In this document: piece after piece, positions 49,591 to 62,873 of the stretch | Layout: each line of letters starts with the position of its first letter | Numbering within the stretch: position 1 is the stretch's first letter | From: Polytrichum commune | Taxonomy: Eukaryota; Streptophyta; Polytrichopsida; Polytrichales; Polytrichaceae | Reading direction: 5' to 3' | Assembly (NCBI GenBank): GCA_950295325.1 | Contig: OX485803.1 | Coordinates: 248,001 to 312,000, forward strand | Length of the DNA stretch: 64,000 bases | The notes under the pieces: generated by a model | Seen by the model: only the letters and a program-made list of their open reading frames with translations | Database searches by the model: none | Told to the model about the DNA's origin: nothing | Program-made: the position numbers and the translations under genes

Positions 49591-52500
49591 TGATGAGGAG
49601 TTTGGACTTGCACCCTCATATCAAACACTTCATGCAAACCTGGTTGAAAAACGGAGAAGTGTGTAGGTTAGCACCGACTGGTACTAATGTGCAATGAACA
49701 GGTACAAGCCACAGTTAGTTTGCGAAATCACCGGCTCAAATTCAAGGCTCAACGAAAATTGCCAATCGATTTAGTGGAATCTATGGAATATCCTGTTTAT
49801 TCATAGAGAAAGGCGTGAAAGATGTCAACATGTAACCTGTTCACATGGAAAGAATAGGATTTCAACCAATTATGCCCAAAAATCTCCCTTGACATTGCTT
49901 ATGTGGGCCTTATTTATAATTTTTGTGAGGCACAGTAGGCGCACACATTCCGGATTGTGACCTATTATAAACACCTAAAATTAGAGGCTTAGTAATGGAC
50001 ACAAGGCCTATGGTAAGGAGTAGGATAACCTTTATCATTTTGCACACACAAACTCGTCTACTGCTACAGTGTAGCACACCGTGACATAAACTATGTTATA
50101 AATTGTCTTTAGTGTCGTTGGGTATTTTATGTCACTTTGGCAAATTTTCTAGTGACATTTCTTATGAATAAGTTTACACGCACCGTCCTCCCAATTTACT
50201 TTTAGTTCATCCAAATGCCAATTACTGAAACAATGACTGTTATATTATTCATCCTAACAATCATGTGACGAAATATTGTCATGGATGATTGAAATCTGGA
50301 TGAAAAAAACACTTGGGAAGTGACAATACTTGTAACAATGTACACCTATAATGCCCCTCCTTTTTTTTTAACAGGGAATGACAAATAATGTGTTTGGTTT
50401 ACACTTACGGTTGGGGACACTACACGGGCGGTTTACAATTACATATACAATTGGTGACACTAGATATAATGTTTGGTGCGGTGAGTGGAGGCTTCGACAT
50501 GGTAGATAGGACCATGGATTTGTCATTTTTACACTTTCAAAGTTCATATCTATGGAATTGTAATAAAGTATGACATGTCACTTGTGGTCCCATGTCTCAC
50601 AATCATGTGAATTTCGGGAAGGTCGTATGATATTAGTCAATGCACACTTTGTCTTGTGCAAGACGCATGTGATGACCACAATGGAGTCAAGATGGGTAAC
50701 ACAAATGAATGCCCCTACATGATCGTGAATTTTAGGATACTCCAACATGTGAAATCTGTATAAATTTGATATACAATTCAAACGTTTCAACTCACATGAC
50801 ATCCAATTCCATTTTGAAAGGTTGTTTTAACAAGATTAGTAGCATTTAAATCATATCACTCTAATTATTCTCACTCACCAAAATAATGAATGGTATAGGT
50901 GCGACTATTGTAGACAATGTGTTGGATCGTATAAAACAAGGTGGATTTGCTCAAAATGTCTGATAGGGAGGATCTTTTGGCCTCATATTTTGCGTGGAGT
51001 ACCTCTCCTATCACATATTGTTTCTAGACTATTGAAAATTGAAATTTTGGTGAGTCATGGACCTTCGATTTGTGGTGTAAAGACGCGATGTGAGAATAAT
51101 GTGATTGTGCTTCCCACCGGACATGTTGTTTCGTTACCATCATATTAATACACTATAATTATCAATTACATGATAAGATGTGATCATTCAAGTGTCATGG
51201 GATTTCTAAGTATCAATGCCTTACGGAATTGTGTTAGATCCACCTCTTTGAGTTGAGCTTGAAGAAAATTCAATTACAACATAAAACATCATTTAATTTA
51301 AACTTATGCAAGATTGCATGTATTCAAATTTCATCCATTCAAATTCCCTTTGGTCCCTTAGGCCCTCGAGCTCTAGTGTAAAATGCAGTGGGACAAAATC
51401 TTCTTATTCCACCAACGTGAGGTCTTGGATGTCAATTGTCGCAGGCCCCCAAGCTCTAATGGGACTTGCCCCTTAGTGTCATCCATGCTTTTCATCTTCA
51501 ACACACAAAGGTATCTTGCAATCATTGCACAACAACCAAACAAAGTGGCATGGGAGACTTGATTTTACATGACAAGTCATGAGACCACTCTATTCAACCT
51601 AGAATCTCCATTCTAGTGCCACACCAAATCGAAGATATAGTGTGCATACGCACATGTGATGCTATAGTGTATTGATCGATTCTTCCTTGGGGCAAACAAA
51701 ACAAATATAATTGGTGAGAGGCATAACACATATAAGAGACAAGTTTAGTGACTTGAAACAGACAATTTAGGCTTGGCATCACATGTCGCATGTGATTGAT
51801 ACGAGATAATTAGCAAATCCAAAGCGTGGTTGTAACCATTTTCCTCATATTCTAAATATCTTATCCATTGTCAAAGTTAGATTCTCTTTCTTAATAACAT
51901 CTACTTCTTATATTCAATGTTTGGAATCTTAATGGACATTAAGCGCAATATCTAATATTCTAAAAACACACACATGTCTTTCTAATGTATGTTCTTAGGT
52001 ATGCACTAACTACACACCAATCGATACATGTGTCCAATGAATACAAGTAACCGAATTAGGCATGCTTACCTTGTGTTTGCTCTAGTAATTGAAGGTCCAT
52101 ACATTGTAGAGTCTAAACCTAAGGTGAACAACCCTTATTTGTTTACGTTTCTTAAGTGAACACCAATATTTGAGTGGTATGTGGTTAGGTGTGGCTCCAA
52201 GAATAAATATGAACAATACATGAGTTTAAAAGATAACGAACTCAAGTAGAGGCACCCGTAACCGATCGCTTAAGAGATTATGCGCCAAATTGGGAGAAGT
52301 ATAAGGTGGTGCAAATTACCCCCATGTAGGATGATAGAATCACGAGGATTGCAATTTTTTGAGAATTTGGTTCCTCAAATTATATTATTAATGTGAAATT
52401 TTGAAGCCAAAAGTTGGCCCAAACATAATATCAATGTCTATAGTTTGCCATAACCAATCAATTTAACTGTTCATTCCTCCTCACTTCAACATCCAAACCA

Positions 52501-54970
52501 GGGACATGTGTCATGACACTATTGGTTTTGCCTTTATTGAAATCTAGTCCTAGCCTAATGAAAATTAAGGCACCCTATAGGTTCCCAATGGGGTCCTAAT
52601 TAGGAATAGGTACTTCGACTATATGTGCTCCAAACACAACAACCATTCTAGGTTCAATGGTCAACATAATTGGTGGAATCCACAGTAGGGGCACCTATTC
52701 CTGATAAGGACCCCATCGGCAATCTATAGGATAATGTAATTTCAATTTGGTTGGGACTCAATTTCGATCAAATTGGAACCGATAGTACCATAACACATGT
52801 CCAAGGTTTTGAGTGCTAAAGTGAGGAGGAATGAGCGGTTTAGAGGAGCGGTTCTAGACATTGGGAATACGGTTGGGCCAACTTTTGGCTTCAAAACTTT
52901 GTAGTAATCTCAATGCAAGTTATATAATTACCAAAAAAATTGCAGTCCTCCTTATTTCTATCTTCCTACATGGGAAGAATTTGCATTGCCTTATACTTCT
53001 CCGCACCACACCTGACGCAAAATCTCTTAAGTGGACGGGTATGGGCGCCTCTACTCCACATAACCTCTCAAACAACAAGAGAATCTTCCGCATCGATAAT
53101 GAATAAGATATTTACATGAGCTCCAAAAATAATGAAGTAAGCGACCATAACCTCCATTGAGATTTTATACGGATCTCATACTAATCGCGTGTTTTATCTC
53201 CTCGGAGAAGTGGGCTAGTAGGAAAGTAACCATTTAAAACCCACCAACCTTATTTTCCTGGAATCATCATGCCACTTGGATGTGTGTGCCCATGACCAAG
53301 TGCACGCGATTACATAGAATTTGTATACCAACATCTCCTAGGGCTAGGAATTCGTGGCATCTACGTAAACTTATCCATTACGAAGATGAAAACACAATGA
53401 ATTATTTTACAACATGTAAGCGACTATTTTAAGACATTCGGGCTCCAGAAGAAATATCAACAGCCCCAAATTAGTTTGTTTACTTAGAGGCCACGAATGC
53501 CAATCCCCATCTAAGATGTATGGAAATTGTATCGGAGACCCAACGAGGTGACTCACTACCATAAGTATTGGGACATAGAATGGGAGTGTACATAAAAGAC
53601 CAGGCTTCCGATAGAGGTCTCATAATAATGGCTAGGGTGAACCAACTCCTACACTCGTACCCTCTGGGGATGAAGGCCTCGCGGATGACACTCAAAAGTT
53701 CATCCTTCTTTATAGGAAAGCCCCCCCCCCTTAGAAAGCCTATCTTTATGGCATGGGAAATATAGGACCTACACGAGTTGGCATCCAAAGCCCGTATTAG
53801 ATTAACTACAAGTCATGCATGAATCAATAATTAATATTATCTCCTTTAATTGGGGGACATTAAATACCCTCCCATGAACTTTTCGGGGGGAATATTCTGT
53901 TAGGGGCAGCCGCCCGTCCATTTTTCTGCACCCGACCGAAAACTGCTGCCCGCCCGCCCGCCCTACTTCGAAAAAACTATTGTACTTGCATTTTTGAAGG
54001 CTACTTGTCCACAAATCCCATATTGAGTGCACTTCATTTTCAAGGTCTCAAATCCAATATATATGTTCACTTCAATTGATAAATAAGCAATTGACTACAT
54101 TTCATTTTCAAAGTGAAAGCGCCAATAAAGCATGTAATTAATTTGGAAGTCAAAAATATTACAAAATCCTCATTAGTAATGAGGTTATAATTTTTGTCAC
54201 TTACAATTCAAAGGGACTTTGTCATTCTAAAATGAAACTAAAATCAATGATTTGTTTTTATATTTGAATAGTTTAATATAATCTATAATCTATTTAACAC
54301 CTTCTACTATCACAAAGTTTTCATATGCATTTAAACTAGTTAAGTAAGATTGAATGCAACTAAGTCTAATATATTCTGATTAATCCTAATTAAGCCTATT
54401 TAAGCCCAATTAAATCAGAAAGTATGCGTACCAAATTAATTAAGCCTAATTAATTATAAAATGTACTTACTAGAATTAATCATGATTTAAATGGAATTAA
54501 CTCCAGTAAATATAATTTATGATTCAGGAAGTGACATTAAGGAGGTTGATGTTACGGGATTCAAAGTGCATTTGGTCAAGAAATCAAGGGAGGCCCAATT
54601 TCCAATCCAATTATTTTGGTGATGCACATACCATAAAGCGTTGGATCGTCTTCACTTGAGAATGTCCACTTGGCACTGCAAATGTCGAGGTGGAGGGGTC
54701 CTTGGGATGGTTTACATAAGGTCCGGGTTCCAAAAACCTCGGATCCAAAACACCCTTCAGATTTGGTGGGAGAGTGATGCCACATTAACACCACTTCGGT
54801 TTGTTTATACGTCGGTCCCATACTACTCGAGTCAAAACTCCTTGGGTCCTTAGCCACAACCAATAAGATCACTTGATTTTGGATTTTGGATTTTTTTATA
54901 TTATTATTATTATTATTATTATTTTGGGTTTGGGATCATAGTAGAAACCTACCCTTAATAATTTAGGGCC
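49591..54970. repeat. Unit 2 distal flank and block R-B
   Basis: The first 125 bp complete the gene's upstream flank. From about 49717 the block aligns with unit 1 R-B. It lacks the solo LTR and the palindromic MITE of that copy, so it shows both empty sites. Between about 53630 and 54525 the sequence differs from unit 1 and includes a C run near 53720 and repeated CCCG near 53950. No gene is recognisable. Confidence 0.75.
52249..53051. mobile_element. Long-TIR MITE, 803 bp, copy in unit 2
   Basis: The same element and insertion point as 37021-37803, beginning GAGGCACCCGTAACC and ending GGGCGCCTC. The interiors are nearly identical by eye, while a short segment after the left end is present only here. 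Confidence 0.75.
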
Positions 54971-57900
54971 CAAACCCAAAAAAATTGCATGTTAAAAGAA
55001 CCCTTGTAATTATACGTAATTCTAGCACCTTACCTGACATATCCCTTTTCCCACCCAACCTTGTCACTCAGCCGAATAATGTTAGGAAGCATAACTTAGA
55101 AGTGTGTAGAATAATAATTAGTGCTCATGTATGTGGGCGTTATCATGTGGAGCTTTGACATGTGCCATCCCTACACCCAATAAAAGGGTAAAACAATGCA
55201 TCGATATTAACCCCTAAAGGCCAAGGTAGATGTTCTTTTTTGTCTACAATCACCTCTGCCCGACAATAATGGTGTCCACGTTTATGTTTCAATCCTCTTA
55301 CCTTGGACACTTGGGTAGGTGAAACTTTGTGAACTATGTTAATCCTACATAGCTTTTATGTATATGATCATATTTACCATAAGAGGTGCCAATTATTTAA
55401 AACGCTCTTTTGAATTAAACTCAATTGTTATAGATGATTTGGAAGATTTTGCTTCAACTTTTAGGGGTTAAAATCATGGTATAATCATATACTCACATGT
55501 TATGTACAATCAATCTGTGATGTTCCATACGAATGTTTTTTTCTCTTTCAAATGACTATTTTCGGAAGGATGGATGGGGATGCAAATGAAACCATTTAAG
55601 TTCAATTGTTTTGTGACACTTGATTGGATAGGTAACGGCTTCGAGCAAGAAGAAAATAAAATATGATAAAAATTTATTTCTTTAATCACATGTGCAACTC
55701 ATATATATATATATATGTCTTATCACCGATTGAATGTAATAGAAACATCACATCCTTGTGAAAGGAGGTTCTCATGTGCACATATCAATAAATTGATACA
55801 TCAAATAAAACTCTAAACCTTGTGGATGTATCCAAGTTAAAGTTCTTTCAACAATTTTCCTATAATATAAAGAACACTCTAGATCCCAAAGTCATTCATA
55901 TGATGTCATATGGATATTCAAAAATTGTAATAGAAACCCTCAAGTTTGATGATCAACACCCAAAACCCACCTTACTCATGGTAGTTTCAATCCAATACTT
56001 TTATTTTACAAACCACTATCCTTGCAATAGTCATCGTGGACATCGGCAGTAGATGTTGATTGCAATGTTGAGTTTTATTACCATCTTTTAACTCCATCAC
56101 AAATGTACATTGTGCTTAGCATTCAAAGCATTTGGAGGTTTTCTCTTTTCATGTTAACACTTGACCCTCAATAGCCTAAGCGTCCCAAAATGGAAGCCTG
56201 AACTTCAAATCATGCTTTTGTGCAAGTGTGCATGTATACATATGTATATATGTATTCCCAAATCCAACGATAGAACTAGGATTCACGTGATTCTAGACAA
56301 ACATGGTGGTCGACATCATCCTCCGAATCCCCTCAATATCATGACTTCTCCTCACAACTTTGTTGTGTTGCAACATATGTCACTTTTATAAGTTCATTAT
56401 CATGCATTTTTGCCCGTATAGTTGTGTGATTGCACTACGTTTTTGTTTGTTATCACACAATATGTGCATAATTCTAGACTATCCAAAAATCCAGCATCAC
56501 ATAAATACCAATCAATAACTTTTCACCTCTTTATCACCTTTATACCTTGATCATAGCATCTAATAAAAATTTCACTTTATACCCAATGAAATGCCAGTAT
56601 CTAATAGGTTATTATAAAAGTTCAGTCACTTCAAGATCATCATGATATGCATAAAAAAAAATTCCATCATTCTATATAATCTATAATTACAGTCTATGGT
56701 ATCAAGTTATGTCATCGCGACAATGAGAAGTTGGGATTCTCAAAGTGATCACTTGTAAGTTGTAAATTCAATATGAGAGACCAGAAGGACGTTTTGTATT
56801 CACAACCAATGGATGTGATTCTTTGATGGGGCTCCAAAGCCTTGGTCGCCTTTTAAGGTGCCCAAAACCCTGAAATTTCCCATCCTCCATACACCATTGG
56901 TAAATTTACCAGCACTTTCACCTACTTGTGGACACATGGACGGTTCATTTTAAGACATAATCTTATGCTCTAAATTCGCTTTACATTCATACATGTACTT
57001 TACAATTTGGATTTCCCATTTTCATTTACATATAAACTAGCTGTCAACCAACTATTGTGGAGTGCCTTGGGGGCTAAAATATGTAAGTTGCCTTTAGGGT
57101 CCGGGGGAACACCCTTCACTAAAAGCATATGTCATGTGTGTGTCACCTTCATTTTAATATCCCTAATATACAAGTTTTTGGAGGACAAAAATATGGTATA
57201 CTATACATACAATTTCACACCTAAGAAATAAAAAGTGTGTGTGTATATATATATGATGAAAATTTCATAACATTATTTAGATTCATAACAATGTTTTGTG
57301 TGTTAAGAATATTCTACAGAATATTCCCTATATTCATACTAGACACGAGGAATATTCTACAAAATACTATCAGCCCCACAAAACATTGTTATGAATCTGA
57401 AGAATGTTATGTTGAATAAAGAGGTAGTATCATAAGTTGTTTATACAAGAAAAAAAAAGTATGTATATATGTATGCACATACGATTACGTATACATTTGT
57501 CACTATTTTAATCCATTTAATATTCAATTGTACGACGTTACCTTCATTGATTATATTGTGCCCCGTTTGAGGAAAATGATCAATTCTCCTCGTAATGTTG
57601 TAATAATTAAAAAGGAAAATTCATCTTGAATTTGTTTATGGAGACCTTGATATGACGGGCTACAATAAAACATATCATATAGCAGTTGGTGGAAATGTGC
57701 AAAACAACATGAAGTGATACAAATATCAAACTATCATATGAGGTGAGAGAAACATGAGGCACAAGCAATAACCAATCTCAATTGTCTGTGAACACATATT
57801 CTACACATGAAAGCCAACCTCACAGGGATATTTGAAATAAGAAATCATCACAAATACCTACTTTCAAACATGACTCTACCATTTGAAAACAAGAGTCTCA

Positions 57901-58701
57901 TTTGGTATGTTTGTTAGTCGAATTCTAGTACTTGACTTCTCAAATTGATGTAGTTGATTATTATAGTATCTTAAATTGAACCATGCATGCCAAAATATAT
58001 AAACCATTTGTATGTTACCTGCATGTGTATTCGTTAACGGCAAGTGATGTGGCATATTGTGGCATAAGGTAATGCATCAAGCATGTGTAATAAACTTGGT
58101 GGATATTATTTGCACATAAATTGTATCATGTTTACTTGCTTTTAAGTAAGGAAATGAACGATGTAATTGTATGCATTGGATTCATGTAGTTGAATTTGGC
58201 AAATAAGACCCATCTATTGGACACCTATTGAAAAAAACCCAAAAAGAAACATACAAGTCAAAGCAAGTGTCAAGAGTTTTATCGTGAAGTATAAATTTAC
58301 CATGGCCTAGCTAATAACAAAGAATTAATAGCTCATTATATTAAACATCACAACCACATAAACATGTAGTTTCCTAGTTAGATCTAGGGCTTACATGTGA
58401 GAGAAACACCTTGCCCTACATGCAAACCTGCAATTTCTACATAAATTCAAGGGCTACCAATTCTCATTAAATACCTTGCCCTACTAGCTAATGCCAAGAT
58501 TCTAAGAATTTAATAAAACTTCTTACCTTAGCACTCCAGTGATCATCATGACTTGCACAATGGTGGTCCTAAAGGATTTAGCAATAATCTACTTCCTAAC
58601 ACAATGACTTCCCAATGACAAATTGCTCTACCTTAATTAGCTTCAAATCAAACTTTCATATACATTGCAAACTGGCAGCAAGCCACCCTTTCACTTACAG
58701 G
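54971..58701. repeat. Tandem-unit block R-A, copy in unit 2
   Basis: Aligned with 18685-22960 and 39520-43479. It keeps the left half-kilobase that unit 1 lost, but lacks about 0.7 kb present at 41450-42250 in unit 1. It contains (TA)n near 55700. It is non-coding and ends as the 3' flank of the unit 3 gene. Confidence 0.8.
57266..57411. mobile_element. Palindromic MITE, 146 bp, unit 2 R-A
   Basis: Same insertion point and length as the copy at 41235-41380, with a few substitutions, so it was inherited through the tandem duplication. Ends CATAACATT and AATGTTATG. Confidence 0.85.
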
Positions 58702-61700
58702 TCAAGATTCGCTATCACTACCACTACCACTTTCACTTTCAGAGAAGATCTCTGAAGCATTAGAGTCATTCCACTCCGTTGCAGTCAAAAATGTCTCCTC
58801 CCAAAGCTTTGACAACCATTCGGGTAGGTCGCCACTTCCCAGCTTTCTCAGGAAAGGAGTGCCATTGAGGTAAACCGATCGAAGTTTATTCAAGTGACTC
58901 AAATCAGGAAGGTGTTCCAAGTCACTGTACGCACAGTTTAAGTACGTAAAGCTCTCCAGCTTCTCTACTCCAAGGGTGCCCTTGTACCAAAAGTTCCGAG
59001 TAAGGGAAAGGTCCAACGAAGACAGGTGGCGTAGGGCACTCAAATCTGCTCTGTATTCGGGATCATCGCACTGTTCGAATGTGCTCAAGCCAAAACTGAG
59101 TTCAATCAGTGAATGCAACACGTTAATAGATTGGACACAACAACTGGGGACATCTACTTCAAAAAGGCTCAAGGACTGTAGCTTCTCAAAATTGGCCCAC
59201 TGCTTATCGGTACCGAAGTAAACAAAAGGCCCAGATATAGTCAGTGATTGCAATTGACAACCTTCACTGCTCTCAAGCCAATCATCATCAAATTCATTAA
59301 CGAAATCTTGATCCCCACACTTAAGATGGAGGTACTTCAGTGAGGACAAGTGCTTCATCTCAGGGTAAGCAGGGTGTAAACAATCCCTGACCTTTAGCCA
59401 CTCGAGTTTTGTAACATATTTCCAGCCAGTCACAATTGCTCTCGGACACTCCAACATAGTGAAGGATCGTAGGTTTGGCAAATTCCTCAAGTCCACCTCT
59501 CGGAGAAGCTCCGTACACTGGTAGAGACACAAGTCTTTGAGGTGCTGAAGTTGTACAGATGTCCTGAAAACCAATCCACCACCACGACGGCGTGTGAATA
59601 GCTTTAGCCCTTCTGATAACCGACGTTGCACAGATCTTTGCAAATCTCGATGTCCATCGTGCCCAATGTGTAGGTGAATCTGATGTTTGGGGTATTTTCG
59701 AATCACACCCAACACAAATTTCTGGTATGTCTTTCTCTCTTTCTTCAAATTCAAGGTCCACATTCGCGAAAATCGCCATTGCAGGGGAAGCTTGCTATCG
59801 ATTAAAAACAGCTGAATGTCCAATAAACCATGGAGTGCAAGGTCCTGCACCTGCCATAGGTTTAGGGTTTATGGTCAGGTTTTAGAATTTAGGCTTTTAG
59901 ACAAATCACAAGCACATAACTGAGAAAATTAGATTGCATACAACCAACGTGCTCGTGATATGTTAAGAAAAATCAAGATCTTTCGAAAATGAGGACAAAC
60001 CAGATATTGGTCTCAGACTCTCCGTGTCGATCTACTCCCTTCCAAAACTAGGTTCACGATTATGACAAGCTAGAAATGTGATCTGGCTCTTCACAAATTC
60101 TGTTCTCTGGCAGACTCTGCTATATGCGAAGAAGCTAGCATGCCTCATTTCCTTGAATCCTTTTCAAGCCAGAGTTGTCCTCAACGACACCTAATTGACG
60201 GGTTGGGTTGCATCTTGCTAACCTTGGGTGGCTAGCGTTCAGAGTTATATCTTCATTCGCGTCTTCGTATCAAGTGCTTGAAATCACCTTCAAGGATTCA
60301 GAATACCGAGCAGATCGATTTTGGTATCCTCCTGAACTACCAGGTAACGTACTGAAGCTCACGAGGTTCTGGCTGTACACTAACATACCATGTCAGCCTG
60401 AGAACAAACACTTGAAATGAAATTGAGAGGTTGTTTAGGAACTTACAGATGCCATCATGTTTATGGGGTCTTCGTCGTGCAAACTAGCGAGCCATTGGCA
60501 TACATCTTGTAAGTTAAAAGGTAACTCGCAAACAATCAAGTCAAGAAGTACACTCTTCGTTGTCTCTGAAAGCGAGTTGAAGTATGGAATAGCCTGCATT
60601 CAACAACCACCATGGATATTCCATCAGCATGATAAATAGAAGTATAGACCAGTACTTTACACACGTGTAAGCATACAGATGTATAACTAAACAATGGTTA
60701 GCAATGCCACAATCACGGTGTTGAATTTCTGCTCCCATAGATGCTTCGATGACCAGTCAACGCCACGTGATCGTCACAAACGTTATAATATCAAATGGAG
60801 GCGTGGATCGGACCTCGACATGCACAGTTGCAGGGAATTCCTGCGGATGGCTTACATAGTATGTTTAGTAGAATCTGTAATAATTCAAACTTCATGTTGA
60901 AGCCCACTGGGAGTTGTGTGGCTACACAATGGTCGTGAAATCAGTCAGAACAGAGTGTAGTAGACCTTGATGAAGAATTGATTCTGAGTGCAAATTAAAA
61001 TCCAAGATTCTCTTGTGTCATTCTAGCTCAGATAAGAAATGACAAAAAGAACACTTACAACTTGTTCGAGTGGTCTCCTTTCTCCCAGCTGTTGTGCCTC
61101 GTCTTGAATGCCTCTTGATTCGGTAGGAGCAATATCAATCGATGGCACAGCGACTGTCAATTGATCACTGTGACCTCCATCCTCTGTCATTACTTGTAAA
61201 GTAGCACCACCACCAATTTGTGAATTCTCTGCTTGTAAGTGGCCGTCACCTGAGCGAAACCAAACACCTGTATCGGCTGTGTGACCAGACAGTGGATGAT
61301 AATGGTTCGATTGACTGTGGGCAAGTGGATTGTAAGTAGTGTCAGGGGATGAATTCTGCAGACGTGGATGGTCAGTACTGTTGGCTTCGTTTTGGGTCGC
61401 GGGAGCCTGATTTTCTAAATCTGCAAGATTGGTAGCCATAACATGATAAACCCATGGTTTGAATGTCGTCGGTGCACTTTGACCTTCACTCTGTCTCACT
61501 ACGACGGCAGGAGCAGGACCACTTCGAAAACCATTCTCTGCTTGTCTGTGGATATTATCTGGGGTAACTTCAACACATGCGTCACCTGAACTACCAAAAG
61601 GTGGACTATCATAACTCGTTTGACTGTGGGTAGGAGAGTTGCGACCAGTGCCAGGGGATGCACTCTGCAAAGCTGGTGATTGATTGTAGGCCTGTGTTTG

Positions 61701-62843
61701 AGCCGGTGGGGACTCATCTGAGACAACGTGCACACGGCTATGCAATAAACCTGGGGTCTGACAGTTGGGTTGCTGAGAGCTCACTTGGCATTGGTCGATC
61801 ATCATATACCATTCTCTCTTCAATCTTATTGCTAGTTTCAAGCCTCCAACATCGTCATCAAAATCCTTATCGGCAAGTTGAGAGTAATCCTTATGGCCCA
61901 AAAACTTTTTGATACTTTTGTGGGATTTAAGCATAGTGTCCCATTTCCGTCGAATTTGGTCGCTGGATTTCACTGGGCCCCCGTCTCCAAACTCGACCTC
62001 AAATCTCTCAGAGATCTCGTCCCAATCAGTACAATTGGCCTTACCCTTGCTACGGCGACCTCCGTTTCCAAGGTTTGCTTGCTTACACGTGATCAAGAAC
62101 TCGTTTTCGGTATCAGACCATTCACACCTTGGTCTCTTGTTGCTTCGTGCGGGGGAACGTGTCTGAACTCTGTCATTGCCTTGGTCACGGCTACTTGGCT
62201 CTGCGCCTTCAGGAGCATGCGCACCCGAGGGTTCGACACCTGGACCTGCATTGTAGAAATTCCAGACAATGCATGATCAGTTACATGCAAAGACATCATT
62301 ACTATAACTTGCTTGAATTTATACTTTGGTATATTGCCTGTTGCTTGTATGAAACATTGTTTTTCTCAATCTGGCATCAGAGAGAGTTATATATATCAGG
62401 CAAACTATGAGGTACTGTAGACCTGATTGACCACGATCCAGCACGCTGCTCCGCATTAATGTGAGTAAACTTGCAATTATGCGCGTTGCAGTCGGGTGCT
62501 AAATTGAAACCTGGGAGAAAAAGTCCAAGCCAATGCAAACATACTACTAATAACGATACTTAAAACAGCTTCACCTTCTTTGGGTATCTCACTGGATCAA
62601 AATGTATCTCAAATTGCTCGTCGATCATCTTATAGGGAGGGAAGATCTTAGTTTATGCACGCATCAAGAGCTTGCACAAGAAATCCACTTGGAATGTGAC
62701 AAAGACTAACCTCCCCCTGGTATTCCGGTATTGAAACCAGCTGGATGGCACTGAGCTGGCCCAATTGGAGCATGCAAAACAGCTGAGACCACCTGTTGAG
62801 GCATGTCACGATGCTGCCCATAAACCGTTGGCGAAGAATTCAT
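58702..62843 (-). CDS. Unit 3: trihelix / winged-helix-like / LRR protein, 871 residues
   Basis: Exons 62711-62843, 61059-62245, 60447-60593 and 58702-59850 have the same phases as unit 2, and the first three have identical lengths. The protein starts 'MNSSPTVYGQHRDMPQ'. The trihelix Trp residues 87, 119 and 146 are kept, although 'SDAENE' reads 'SDTENE'. The low-complexity region and the two internal repeats are kept. Exon 3 differs slightly ('CELPFNLQDVCQWL'). Compared with unit 2 by eye, changes are sparse in exon 2 and dense at the surface-strand positions of the LRRs. The tail is Ser/Glu/Gly-rich. No frame lesion is visible. As for unit 2, function is inferred from domains only; a split into two genes (trihelix, LRR) is the main alternative. 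Confidence 0.78.
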
Positions 62844-62873
62844 GAAGAAATACAGAAGGAACGCCCAGGATTA

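Noticed and set aside
53700-53960. C run and repeated CCCG as a possible GC-rich regulatory site
   Set aside because: It lies in a gene-free, unit-specific segment; the C run may be a sequencing or assembly effect.
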